From: CAYUQT01 sp964596165
GTDB lineage: Bacteria > Planctomycetota > Phycisphaerae > UBA1845 > JAFGLZ01
Assembly: GCA_964596165.1 (NCBI GenBank)
Contig: CAZQTW010000062.1
Span: 1 to 37,662, forward strand
Length of the DNA: 37,662 nt
Reading direction: 5' to 3'
The position numbers and the translations under genes were made by a program. The notes below the pieces were generated by a model, which had not been told where the DNA came from, searched no databases, and saw nothing but the letters and a program-made list of their open reading frames with translations. Positions 24,822 through 32,715 of the stretch are shown piece after piece; positions within the stretch are counted from its first letter, which is position 1, and each line of letters starts with the position of its first letter.

Positions 24822-25310
24822 ATGGAAGATTTCACCGCCACTTTGTTGCTGTACCTGCTTGGAATTGCCCTGCTCGTATTGGAGATTTTCATTCCCAGCC
24901 ACGGTGCACTGACCGTCGCCGGCATTGGCTTTCTCGGCGCCGGAATCTACATGGCCTTCCGACTTGCCTCTTGGGTGGGCTATGCCGCGCTTCTGTTTGC
25001 CCTTATGTTGCTGCCCACGTTCATCATTCTGGCCGTCAAGTACTGGTACAGAACGCCGTTCGGCAAGCGCATTGCCCCGCCGAATCCCACGATCACCGAG
25101 GACGTCCTCGGATTCCGCACCGACGAACTCGAGGCACTCGTGGGACAAACAGGGCGGTGTCAGACCCAACTGCGACCGGTGGGCAGTTGTGAGTTCAACG
25201 GGCGCCGCGTACAATGCGTGGCAGAGTCGGGTGTGATCGAGCCCGGCGCGTTGGTCAGGGGAATCGAGGTTCGCGGTCGTGACCTGGTGGTTCGCGAACT
25301 GCGATCGTAG
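24822..25310 (+). CDS. Short NfeD-family membrane protein
   Basis: A 162-aa protein. Two to three hydrophobic helices (LLLYLLGIALLVLEIFIPSH at the start, then YAALLFALMLLPTFIILAVK) are followed by a soluble C-terminal NfeD OB-fold (about residues 100-160, ALVGQTGRCQTQLRPVGSCE and the ending RGRDLVVREL). It lacks the protease domain of its upstream neighbour and may be its membrane partner or a flotillin companion, as in other NfeD operons. It is nine bases downstream of the long NfeD gene and 88 bases before floA. The start is supported by homology more than by its weak Shine-Dalgarno. Confidence 0.88.
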   Translation: MEDFTATLLLYLLGIALLVLEIFIPSHGALTVAGIGFLGAGIYMAFRLASWVGYAALLFALMLLPTFIILAVKYWYRTPFGKRIAPPNPTITEDVLGFRTDELEALVGQTGRCQTQLRPVGSCEFNGRRVQCVAESGVIEPGALVRGIEVRGRDLVVRELRS

Positions 25311-25398
25311 ACGTCGGGACAGTGGCCCGAAGGCGTGGGGCTAAACCCGGAGCTGCTTGGTCTTCCAGGGAGTCGTTACTGTTTAAGGGATGCGAATC

Positions 25399-26472
25399 AT
25401 GGAACTGGTCAACGCATTGACGCTTCTGGGGCAGGGAGAGGGGTTTTCCCTGTGGTGGGTTGTCGCGATCATCCTAATCATCGTCGGCCTCGTGGTTCTC
25501 TTGATCATCGCCCAGTTCTTCGGGCTATGGTTACAGGCCTTTGCCGCCCAGGCCGACGTGAGCCTGTTGGACCTGATTGGAATGCGGCTGAGAAAGGTGG
25601 ACTCGCGAACGATCGTGTTGGGCAAGATTCAGCTCGTCAAGGCGGGCATTCACAACATCACCACGAACGATCTGGAAAGCCACTATTTGGCTCGTGGGCG
25701 AGTGCCGAATGTGGTCAGCGCGATGATCGCCGCCAACCGGGCCAATATCAACCTGACATGGCAGAAAGCCTGTGCGATCGACCTGGCGGGGCGCGACATC
25801 CTCGATGCCGTGCACACCTCGGTGAATCCCAAGGTCATCGACGCCCCCAGTGCCACGAGCGGCAAGACCAGCATCGACGGGGTGGCCAAGGACGGCATCC
25901 AGGTCCAGGCCCGTGCCCGCGTTACGGTGCGAACGAATATTCAGCAGCTTATCGGCGGGGCCACCGAGGAGACCATTATCGCTCGCGTCGGTGAGGGCAT
26001 CGTGACGGCCATCGGTTCCTCCAACAACTATAAGGAGGTACTTGAGAACCCCGACCGGATCAGCAAGAAGGTGCTCGAGAAAGGCTTGGATGCCGGGACG
26101 GCGTTCGAGATCCTTTCGATTGACATCGCCGACGTGGACGTGGGCGAGAACATCGGTGCCAAGTTGCAGGCCGACCAAGCCGAGGCAGACAAACGCCGCT
26201 TCCAGGCGGAGGCCGAAAAGCGCCGCGCCTTGGCTGTTGCCCAAGAACAAGAGTACAAGGCCGAGGTTCAGAAGAACCGGGCCCTGGTCGTGTTGGCCGA
26301 GTCGGAGGTTCCCAAGGCGATTGCCGATTCCTTCCGTTCCGGGCACCTCGGTATCATGGATTACTACCGGATGAAGAATATCCTGGCCGACACGTCGATG
26401 CGCCAGTCCATTGCCGGATCAGCCGGTGAAACCGGGTCGACAGGTTCGGAAGGCTCGCACACGCTCACCTAA
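25399..26472 (+). CDS. floA: Flotillin-like protein FloA
   Basis: A 357-aa membrane-microdomain scaffold of the FloA (YqfA) family. An N-terminal membrane helix (WWVVAIILIIVGLVVLLII) anchors an SPFH domain, with LDLIGMRLRKVD just after the membrane and GVAKDGIQVQARARVTVR in the middle, both typical of FloA. A charged coiled coil (LQADQAEADKRRFQAEAEKR) precedes a conserved C-terminal segment ending DYYRMKNILADT. Flotillins oligomerise in the cytoplasmic membrane and pair with NfeD proteins, two of which are encoded just upstream. ATG 25399 is preferred because AAGGG lies nine bases upstream; ATG 25390 directly abuts that sequence. Confidence 0.95.
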   Translation: MELVNALTLLGQGEGFSLWWVVAIILIIVGLVVLLIIAQFFGLWLQAFAAQADVSLLDLIGMRLRKVDSRTIVLGKIQLVKAGIHNITTNDLESHYLARGRVPNVVSAMIAANRANINLTWQKACAIDLAGRDILDAVHTSVNPKVIDAPSATSGKTSIDGVAKDGIQVQARARVTVRTNIQQLIGGATEETIIARVGEGIVTAIGSSNNYKEVLENPDRISKKVLEKGLDAGTAFEILSIDIADVDVGENIGAKLQADQAEADKRRFQAEAEKRRALAVAQEQEYKAEVQKNRALVVLAESEVPKAIADSFRSGHLGIMDYYRMKNILADTSMRQSIAGSAGETGSTGSEGSHTLT

Positions 26473-26490
26473 CGCGGGAAGTTCCATCTG

Positions 26491-27258
26491 ATGGCGTGGT
26501 TACCGGTCATTCCGATTCTGGGAGCAGATCAGGACGGCGAGTTCGTCAGGATGATCGGCCTGGGGGTCATCATCTTCCTGTCGATTGTCGCGTCGATTGG
26601 CAACAAGCTTCGTGAAAAGGCGCAAGAGCGGGGTCGGGATCAGAAGGGCGGCCGGCCGCCTCGACCTGCTCCGCAGGGCGAGGAGCCTTTGCGGATGCAG
26701 GTGCCCATACGGCAGGAACCCGGCGTACCGCCGCGACGTCGCCCACCGATTCGTGCAACGCCTCCGCGGGTGACGCCGCCGGACCAGGCGGTTGCGGGTC
26801 AGTCTCCTCGTCCGACAGTCCAGACGCCGCGTCGCGTTCCTCCTACGGGGTCACCCCCGGTCAGGCAGCAGGAGATGCCCCCTCGTGTCCGCCCCGGTCC
26901 CGTTCGAGTCCCCGCACCCGCTCCAAGGGGTGTTCAAGCGGCAAGGGGGCCGGGCTCATTGCCTTCTCGCGAACTGGGGACCGGCGCTGTGCGTGCAGCG
27001 ACGCTGATCGCCGAGCACGCGCGCCGGTCGGTCGAGGAGCACGCCGAGGCCGCAGCCACCAAGTTGGCGCGGGGGAAGCGTATTCGGGATGCCCGTTTGG
27101 CCCATCCGGAATCGGAAGTGCCCATGCAGGATCGACCGGCGGACGCAGACGGCGTCAAGTTGGTCAAGGGCCCCCTAAGCCGCAATGACCTTCGCCGCGC
27201 GGTTGTCCTCTTGGAAATCCTTGGACCACCTGTCGGTGAGCGGGGCGCGGTGCAATAA
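26491..27258 (+). CDS. Pro/Arg-rich single-TM protein of the NfeD-FloA cluster
   Basis: A 255-aa protein of unknown function. A hydrophobic helix at about residues 19-37 (MIGLGVIIFLSIVASIG) is followed by a long low-complexity linker rich in Pro, Arg and Gln (about 45-150), then a helical segment and a short C-terminal motif, LRRAVVLLEILGPP (about 235-248). Such a motif recurs at the ends of otherwise dissimilar proteins in this kind of organism as I remember it, which I cannot check here. It is 18 bases downstream of floA, so it is probably part of the same transcript and may tether something to the flotillin assembly. Confidence 0.75.
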   Translation: MAWLPVIPILGADQDGEFVRMIGLGVIIFLSIVASIGNKLREKAQERGRDQKGGRPPRPAPQGEEPLRMQVPIRQEPGVPPRRRPPIRATPPRVTPPDQAVAGQSPRPTVQTPRRVPPTGSPPVRQQEMPPRVRPGPVRVPAPAPRGVQAARGPGSLPSRELGTGAVRAATLIAEHARRSVEEHAEAAATKLARGKRIRDARLAHPESEVPMQDRPADADGVKLVKGPLSRNDLRRAVVLLEILGPPVGERGAVQ

Positions 27259-27288
27259 GCCAATTCCTCAAAGTCTTGACTTCAGGGC

Positions 27289-27316
27289 TTGATTCCCCCC
27301 AATGCTTCGCTAAACT
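27289..27316 (+). promoter_or_regulatory. Promoter candidate for the nuo operon
   Basis: TTGATT (27289-27294) and TAAACT (27311-27316) are 16 bases apart, each with four consensus matches. The 300-base gap before nuoA contains no credible gene; transcription from here would give a leader of about 240 bases. Confidence 0.4.
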
Positions 27317-27559
27317 GCAAGTCCCTTTCCGCCGCAGCGAGTGCTCCACCGGCGTAGCAGTTGGGGGTTGAGAACGGGGGGAGTCGTCTGTGCGCGGGAA
27401 TTCCTTCCTCTCCAAGGATGGGCTGGGAAGGCGAATGGGTCCGGTGCGACAGGGAACTGCAACGGGACTGGTCTGGCGATGGATACCATGCTGGTCCTGG
27501 GGCCCTGACGAGCCAAACGGATTGCCCCGCGCGGGCAAAGGCGAGTGGATAGTCTGGCC

Positions 27560-27952
27560 ATGGGATCATTAGGCTACGGACCGATTGTGATCCTGCTGGT
27601 CGTGGCGGCGGGTCTGGCGGCGTTTATCATTGTCGCCTCGGCGTTGCTCGGTCCGCGACGGTATGGTCCGACCAAGCATATTCCGTACGAGTCGGGGATC
27701 GACCCGACGGGCGACGCCCGCGCCCGCTTCCGCGTGCGATACTTCCTGGTTGCCTTGCTGTTCCTTCTGTTTGACGTGGAAATCATCTTTCTCTGGCCCT
27801 ACGCCCCCTTACTGTTCAAGGCGGGCGCCGGCCAGGCGGATACGATCGGTGTGTCACGGGAGTTCCTGCTGGTTGAAATGGTGATCTTCCTGGCCATCCT
27901 GATGATCGGATACGTATACGCGTGGCGGAAGGGGGCATTCCGATGGGACTAG
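27560..27952 (+). CDS. nuoA: NADH-quinone oxidoreductase subunit A
   Basis: A 130-aa membrane subunit of complex I with three transmembrane helices (about residues 8-30, 60-80 and 100-120). The conserved loop YESGIDPTGDARARFRVRYF and the acidic DVEIIF in helix 2 are diagnostic. It helps shape the quinone entry region together with NuoH and NuoJ. ATG 27560 gives the usual length; a GTG at 27545 is in frame and cannot be excluded. It is the first gene of the operon and overlaps nuoB by ten bases. Confidence 0.93.
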   Translation: MGSLGYGPIVILLVVAAGLAAFIIVASALLGPRRYGPTKHIPYESGIDPTGDARARFRVRYFLVALLFLLFDVEIIFLWPYAPLLFKAGAGQADTIGVSREFLLVEMVIFLAILMIGYVYAWRKGAFRWD

Positions 27953-28506
27953 CGGAGGCGAACGGGCGCCACGCGTCCACACAGGCCACTCCGGGCCATC
28001 CGATGGTTGCCACGACCCGACTGGAGTGGGTGGCGAAGATGATTCGCAAGTACGGCATTAACTGGGCAAGGCGCAACTCATTGTGGCCCATGCCTTTCGG
28101 AACTGCCTGTTGCGCGATTGAGTTGATGGCGACGGCGGCCAGTCGGTTCGATGTGGCGCGCTTCGGTGCGGAGGCAATGCGGTTCAGCCCTCGGCAAAGT
28201 GACCTGCTGATCTGCGCCGGACGTGTGCCCATCAAGCTGATGCCCATTCTGCAGCGGATTTACATCCAGATGTGCGAGCCGAAGTGGATCATTTCGATGG
28301 GTGCTTGTGCAAGTAGTGGGGGCGTTTTCAATACCTATGCGGTCGTGCAAGGCATCGACCAGTTTGTGCCGGTGGATGTCTATGTCCCCGGCTGTCCGCC
28401 AAGACCGGAGCAACTGATCGAGGGCATCATGGCCATTCAGCGGATCGTAGAGCAGGAAGGAGTGACTCGGAGCGTCGACCGGAAGGGGCTCAAGCTGACG
28501 GTGTGA
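27943..28506 (+). CDS. nuoB: NADH-quinone oxidoreductase subunit B
   Basis: A 187-aa peripheral-arm subunit carrying the terminal 4Fe-4S cluster N2, which passes electrons to quinone. The ligands are all present: the adjacent pair Cys56-Cys57 in TACCAIELM, Cys122 in GACASSGG and Cys151 in VPGCPPRPE. The start at 27943 is supported by GGAAGGGGG seven bases upstream and by its overlap with the nuoA stop; a GTG at 27922 would extend the N-terminus by seven residues. Confidence 0.95.
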   Translation: MGLAEANGRHASTQATPGHPMVATTRLEWVAKMIRKYGINWARRNSLWPMPFGTACCAIELMATAASRFDVARFGAEAMRFSPRQSDLLICAGRVPIKLMPILQRIYIQMCEPKWIISMGACASSGGVFNTYAVVQGIDQFVPVDVYVPGCPPRPEQLIEGIMAIQRIVEQEGVTRSVDRKGLKLTV

Positions 28507-28512
28507 GGCAAT

Positions 28513-28545
28513 CATGAATTTCAGATCTGAGATTCGGACTTTGTC
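28513..28545 (+). repeat. Word-like intergenic repeat between nuoB and nuoC
   Basis: The segment contains the ten-base palindrome TCAGATCTGA (28521-28530) and the word ATCTGAGAT (28525-28533), which is repeated after nuoK at 37443-37451 in a similar setting. The rest of the 81-base gap only carries start signals for nuoC. Confidence 0.45.
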
Positions 28546-28587
28546 GGTGCGACGGGCATTTCACTGTCGGCACGATGGGAGAAGGGT

Positions 28588-29139
28588 TTGACGGACGTGG
28601 CACAACAACCGGATTGGCCGGTAGCCGTCAAACGGCTTCAGGGGCGGTTCGCCGACGTGGATTTTGCGCCATCCGAATTGGTCCCCGGCGACTACAAACG
28701 GCGTGGTCAGATCGTTGTTCGCGTGCCGGCTGATCGCCTCGTGGAAGTCATGCGGTTTCTGCACGACGATGCCGAGTGCGCGTTCGACATGATGGCCGAC
28801 GTGACGTGCGTTGACTACCTGGACTATCCCCGTGCGACCGATCGGTTCGGCGTGACGTACTCTCTGTTGTCCGTCAGACATAATCGCAGGTTGTGGGTGA
28901 AGTGTTACGTGAACGATCCGGATCCCACATTGCCGAGCATGACGGGTATCTGGAAGGGGGCGGACTGGCCGGAACGTGAGGTCTACGACCTGTTCGGCAT
29001 TCGCTTCGAGGGGCATCCGGATCTGCGACGGATCATGACATGGGAAGGCTTCGGAAGCCACCCGTTGCGTAAGGATTATCCGCTTCAGGGACTAGGCGAG
29101 AGACAGAACTATCCGGTGTATGACCGGACGAGTGCATAG
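28588..29139 (+). CDS. nuoC: NADH-quinone oxidoreductase subunit C
   Basis: A 183-aa peripheral subunit of the 30-kDa family, encoded separately from nuoD. The diagnostic segments are present: ADVTCVDYLDYPR in the middle, then WPEREVYDLFGIRFEGHPDL and the C-terminal HPLRKDYPL. The subunit packs against NuoD near the quinone site. The start is taken as TTG 28588, with GGAG six bases upstream. GTG 28597, with AAGGG ten bases upstream, is nearly as good and would shorten the protein by three residues. Confidence 0.92.
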   Translation: MTDVAQQPDWPVAVKRLQGRFADVDFAPSELVPGDYKRRGQIVVRVPADRLVEVMRFLHDDAECAFDMMADVTCVDYLDYPRATDRFGVTYSLLSVRHNRRLWVKCYVNDPDPTLPSMTGIWKGADWPEREVYDLFGIRFEGHPDLRRIMTWEGFGSHPLRKDYPLQGLGERQNYPVYDRTSA

Positions 29140-29147
29140 GGAGAAAA

Positions 29148-29241
29148 ACACGGAAGTCAGAATCCGGAAGCCAGAAGGGTGACGCGCCGCCGTATCGCCA
29201 CTCATTCTGACTCCTCACTTCTGGCTCCTGTCATTCCGTTC
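29148..29241 (+). repeat. Word-like repeat with crossed inverted pairs before nuoD
   Basis: GTCAGAAT (29156-29163) is inverted as ATTCTGAC (29204-29211), and AGCCAGAA (29169-29176) as TTCTGGCT (29219-29226). The pairs cross, in the order A, B, A', B', so an RNA could form a pseudoknot. The words follow each other with a rhythm of about seven bases (TTCTGAC, TCCTCAC, TTCTGGC, TCCTGTC). Confidence 0.6.
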
Positions 29242-30495
29242 ATGGCCGCTCAACCTGACATCCGGATGAGTGAGTTGCTCCGAGACGAACCGGGCAGCGA
29301 CCGATGGACGTTGAACTTCGGTCCGCAGCATCCGGCCACTCACGGCACGCTCCATCTGAAGTTGGAACTGGACGGCGAACGGATCGTCAGGTGCGTGCCG
29401 GAAATCGGCTATCTCCACTGCGGGTTCGAGAAGCTGGGCGAGCGTCTGGATTACAATCAGTACGTGGTGGTGACCGATCGGATGAACTATCTTTCGCCGG
29501 CGGCCAACAACCTGGCATGGCATCATGCGTGTGAGAAGCTCTTCGGCTTGGAATTGACGCCGCGGTGCAAGGTCATCCGGACGCTCTATGCGGAGTTGGC
29601 CCGCATTCTCGACCACCTGTTGTGCGTGTCGGCCGCCGCGCTCGACCTGGGCGCGATGACGGCATTCGTGTATGCCTTCAACGAACGCGAGATCATTTAC
29701 GACCTGTTCGAGGAAGCCTGCGGGGCGAGGTTTACGACGAGCCTGACTCGGGTGGGTGGGCTGTTCCGCGATATTCCGGCGGAGTGGCCCGGGCACGTGA
29801 AAGAGAACCTTCCGCGGCTCGACGCCTGTGTCGACGAGGTCGAGAAGCTGTTGGTCTCGAATCGCATTTTCATAGAGCGGACCAAGGGCATCGGTGTCAT
29901 CAGCCACGACGAGGCGATCAACTGGTCGATGACGGGGCCGTCGGCCCGAGCGAGCGGTGTCCGGCGCGACCTACGGAAAGACGAGCCCTATCTGTGCCAT
30001 GCCGAGAACTGGGACGGCAAGGGCGGTTCACCGGTGCCGTTCAAAGTACCGATTGCACACGGCGGCGATTGTTATGCCCGATTCCTGGTCCGGCTGGAGG
30101 AGATGCGGCAGAGTCTCAAGATCATTCGCTCGCTGATCGACGACATTCCGGCCGGTCCGGTGAACGTATCGCCCGCCGAGAAGGTCACTCTACCCGATAA
30201 GCGGGAGATCTACTTCTCGATCGAGGGACTGATTCATCACTTTGAGACCATCATGACCAATCGAGGCTTTACGCCACCGTTGGGCGAGGCCTACGGAGCG
30301 ATGGAGACGGCCAACGGCGAATTGGGCTATTACCTGGTGAGTGACGGCGGCAAGACGCCGTATCGCGCCCGATGTCGCCCGCCGAGTTTGATGAACTATC
30401 AGGCCTTCTCCGCGCTGATCGAAGGACACCAGATCAGCGACATTGTCGCGGTGCTGGGGAGTCTGAACATCATCGCCGGGGAGCTGGATCGCTGA
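29242..30495 (+). CDS. nuoD: NADH-quinone oxidoreductase subunit D
   Basis: A 417-aa subunit of the 49-kDa family, which forms the quinone-binding pocket with NuoB. Hallmarks are FGPQHPATHGTLHL near the N-terminus, EIGYLHCGFEKLGE, and near the end GELGYYLVSDGGKTPYRARC. The family descends from NiFe-hydrogenase large subunits but lacks their metal-ligating cysteine pairs. ATG 29242 is preferred because the open frame upstream, from GTG 29179, reads through an intergenic repeat and has no family resemblance. Confidence 0.95.
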   Translation: MAAQPDIRMSELLRDEPGSDRWTLNFGPQHPATHGTLHLKLELDGERIVRCVPEIGYLHCGFEKLGERLDYNQYVVVTDRMNYLSPAANNLAWHHACEKLFGLELTPRCKVIRTLYAELARILDHLLCVSAAALDLGAMTAFVYAFNEREIIYDLFEEACGARFTTSLTRVGGLFRDIPAEWPGHVKENLPRLDACVDEVEKLLVSNRIFIERTKGIGVISHDEAINWSMTGPSARASGVRRDLRKDEPYLCHAENWDGKGGSPVPFKVPIAHGGDCYARFLVRLEEMRQSLKIIRSLIDDIPAGPVNVSPAEKVTLPDKREIYFSIEGLIHHFETIMTNRGFTPPLGEAYGAMETANGELGYYLVSDGGKTPYRARCRPPSLMNYQAFSALIEGHQISDIVAVLGSLNIIAGELDR

Positions 30496-30506
30496 AAAAG
30501 GGGAGC

Positions 30507-30527
30507 GGGTTCCACCCGGTGGAATCC
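30507..30527 (+). other. Hairpin between nuoD and nuoE
   Basis: GGGTTCCAC (30507-30515) pairs with GTGGAATCC (30519-30527) around a three-base loop, with one G-T wobble. It is ten bases after the nuoD stop. With no T-run it is more likely an RNA-processing or stability element inside the operon than a terminator. Confidence 0.4.
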
Positions 30528-30563
30528 GGCGGGTAGAGCCCGTTTCATGAGGAATCAGACGGA

Positions 30564-31130
30564 ATGAGCTGGAGAACGATCGACAGGCAGACGAATCCGA
30601 TTCCCGCGGATGCCAAGCCGCTGTTGAGCGAGGCCGCGAGGGAGAAGATACGCGGATTCCTGACCCGGTACGAGAAGCCGCGCGGGGCTCTGATTCCCGC
30701 ACTGCATGTCGCCCAGGAGACGGCCGGTCATGTTTCGCTCCAGGTGATGAAGGAAGTGGCCGAGTGTCTGGGGCTCAATCCGGCTGAGGTGCTCGATACG
30801 ACCTCGTTTTATACCCATTTCTGGACGCATGCTCGCGGCAAGAAGGTCGTTGTGGTTTGCCGCAGCATCACGTGCCAGATCATGGGTGGCGACCGGGTTT
30901 TGGAGGCTGTCAAAGCCGCCCTGGGCATCAACGAGCATGAGACGACGCCCGACGGCCAATACAGCCTGATCACCGAAGAGTGCCTGGCCGGCTGCGACCA
31001 CGCCCCGTGCATGCTGATCAACGAGCGTTTGCATGAGCGCGTGAAGCCGGAAGACGTGCCCCGCATTCTGGCGGATGCGGAAAACGACCGGATCGATGTG
31101 CCGCGGAGTGATCTGTTCGACGGCGCATAG
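30564..31130 (+). CDS. nuoE: NADH-quinone oxidoreductase subunit E
   Basis: A 188-aa thioredoxin-fold subunit of the NADH module with a 2Fe-2S cluster (N1a). Ligands are Cys99 and Cys104 in CRSITC, and Cys140 and Cys144 in ECLAGCDHAPC. The N-terminal helical part (RGALIPALHVAQETAGHVSL) is typical of the family. The cluster exchanges electrons with the FMN in NuoF. A GAGG at 30549-30552 lies 11 bases before the ATG. Confidence 0.94.
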   Translation: MSWRTIDRQTNPIPADAKPLLSEAAREKIRGFLTRYEKPRGALIPALHVAQETAGHVSLQVMKEVAECLGLNPAEVLDTTSFYTHFWTHARGKKVVVVCRSITCQIMGGDRVLEAVKAALGINEHETTPDGQYSLITEECLAGCDHAPCMLINERLHERVKPEDVPRILADAENDRIDVPRSDLFDGA

Positions 31131-31239
31131 AAGAGGGGGTATCGGGCAATCGGGCACGGGGTTGGAACGAAGGGGTTCCGAGCCGTACGGCCCCCTGAGC
31201 CCTGGGGCCTGATGGACGAAGAAGGAAAGCGAAGCGAGG

Positions 31240-32580
31240 ATGCCTCGATTTGAACCGGTATTGACCCGCAACTACGGCGTGGCGAACAGCCGATCGCTTG
31301 CGGTGTATCGCGAACGGGGCGGGTACGTCGCGCTGGCCAAGGCGCTGGGAATGTCGCCGGATGCCGTGGCGGCGGAGGTTAAGAAGGCCGACTTGCGAGG
31401 CCGCGGAGGCGCGGGGTTCCCGGCGGGCGTGAAGTGGGGGTTCCTGCCGCCCAAGCGAGAGATCACGTACCTTTGTGTGAACTGCGATGAGGCCGAGCCT
31501 CCGACCTTCAAAGATCGGACGCTGGTTGAGAACGATCCACACCAGTTGATCGAGGGCGTCCTGATAACCGGCTACGCCACGCACACGACGACCGCATTTG
31601 TCTACATGCGGGCCGAGTTTCACCGGCAATTTCATATTCTTCAGAAGGCCATCGACGAGGCCTACGCCGACGGGTTGATCGGGCGAAAGATCATGGGCTC
31701 CGATTTCTCGATGGACATTTACATCCATCGCGGCGCCGGGGCCTACGTGTGCGGCGAGGAGACCGGGCTGATCGAGTCGATTGAGGGCAAGCGAGGCTGG
31801 CCGCGGATCAAGCCGCCCTTCCCGGCGGTCGAGGGTCTGTTTGCCCGGCCGACGGTGATCAATAACGTCGAGACAATGTGCTGTGTACCGCACATTATCG
31901 AGCGCGGGGCCGACTGGTTCCTGAGCATTGGACCGCCGGGCAGTAAGGGGCCGAAGGTGTTCGCCGTCAGCGGACCCGTGAAGCGTCCGGGCGTATATGA
32001 GGCGGCGATGGACATCACCGTCCGCGACCTTATCTTCGGCGACGACTTCGCCGGGGGCATGGTCGAGGGCGAGGCGTTGCAGGGGGTGATGCCCGGCGGG
32101 ATTTCGATGGGCATCCTTCGGGCCGACGAAATCGACTGCAAGCTTGACTTCGACGACGTGCGCAAGTACGGCCTGCTGGGCTTGGGCACGGGTGCGGCGG
32201 TGGTCATACCGATGAGCACGGACATCCGGACGGTCCTGCTCAACTTGGCGAGGTTCTATTCGCACGAGTCGTGCGGGCAGTGTACGCACTGCCGCGAGGG
32301 GACGGCCTGGATGGAGAAGATCGCCCGGCGGATCGCCGCGGGTGCGGGTCGTCCTGAAGACCTCGACCTTCTGATCGAGATCGGCAACAACATGGGCATG
32401 ATGCCCGGAATGAATATCTGCGGACTGAGCGATGGGGCGGGCTGGCCGATTCGCAGCGTCGTGGAGAAGTTCCGGCCCGTGTTTGAGGCCAAGATCGCGG
32501 CCCAACCGCCGGATGCGGTGCAGAAGGCGTTGAAGCGTATCAACCCGGCGTATTATGACGGTGCAGGGGTTTTGAAGTGA
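31240..32580 (+). CDS. nuoF: NADH-quinone oxidoreductase subunit F
   Basis: A 446-aa subunit that binds NADH and FMN and holds 4Fe-4S cluster N3. The NADH/FMN motifs are GRGGAGFPAGVKWGF (about 54-68) and AGAYVCGEETGLIESIEG. Cluster ligands are Cys345, Cys348 and Cys351 in SCGQCTHCREG, and Cys394. Two usually strict positions differ: the FMN loop reads VNCDEAEPPTFKDR, with Pro where Gly is common, and the cluster loop has CTHC rather than CTPC. Both are conservative in place and do not suggest inactivity. The 109-base gap before it holds a small GGAAC/GTTCC hairpin and two ATCGGGCA words. Confidence 0.95.
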   Translation: MPRFEPVLTRNYGVANSRSLAVYRERGGYVALAKALGMSPDAVAAEVKKADLRGRGGAGFPAGVKWGFLPPKREITYLCVNCDEAEPPTFKDRTLVENDPHQLIEGVLITGYATHTTTAFVYMRAEFHRQFHILQKAIDEAYADGLIGRKIMGSDFSMDIYIHRGAGAYVCGEETGLIESIEGKRGWPRIKPPFPAVEGLFARPTVINNVETMCCVPHIIERGADWFLSIGPPGSKGPKVFAVSGPVKRPGVYEAAMDITVRDLIFGDDFAGGMVEGEALQGVMPGGISMGILRADEIDCKLDFDDVRKYGLLGLGTGAAVVIPMSTDIRTVLLNLARFYSHESCGQCTHCREGTAWMEKIARRIAAGAGRPEDLDLLIEIGNNMGMMPGMNICGLSDGAGWPIRSVVEKFRPVFEAKIAAQPPDAVQKALKRINPAYYDGAGVLK

Positions 32581-32715
32581 TCGCCGGGACGTTCGGGCGC
32601 GACAGAGCAGTGGCAAATGAAGCCTGTCCCGCGAGGCATGAGAAGACTGTGAGGGCCGCCCGGCAAGGCATTCCCTCCGTGTCCGGGCAGGCAGGCGTTA
32701 GGCCGAGGCAGACAG

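Noticed and set aside
22488..25214. 908-aa open frame on the minus strand
   Set aside because: It is antisense to the NfeD and Gfo/Idh genes, rich in His, Arg and Gln, and has no domain resemblance; it is a high-GC shadow.
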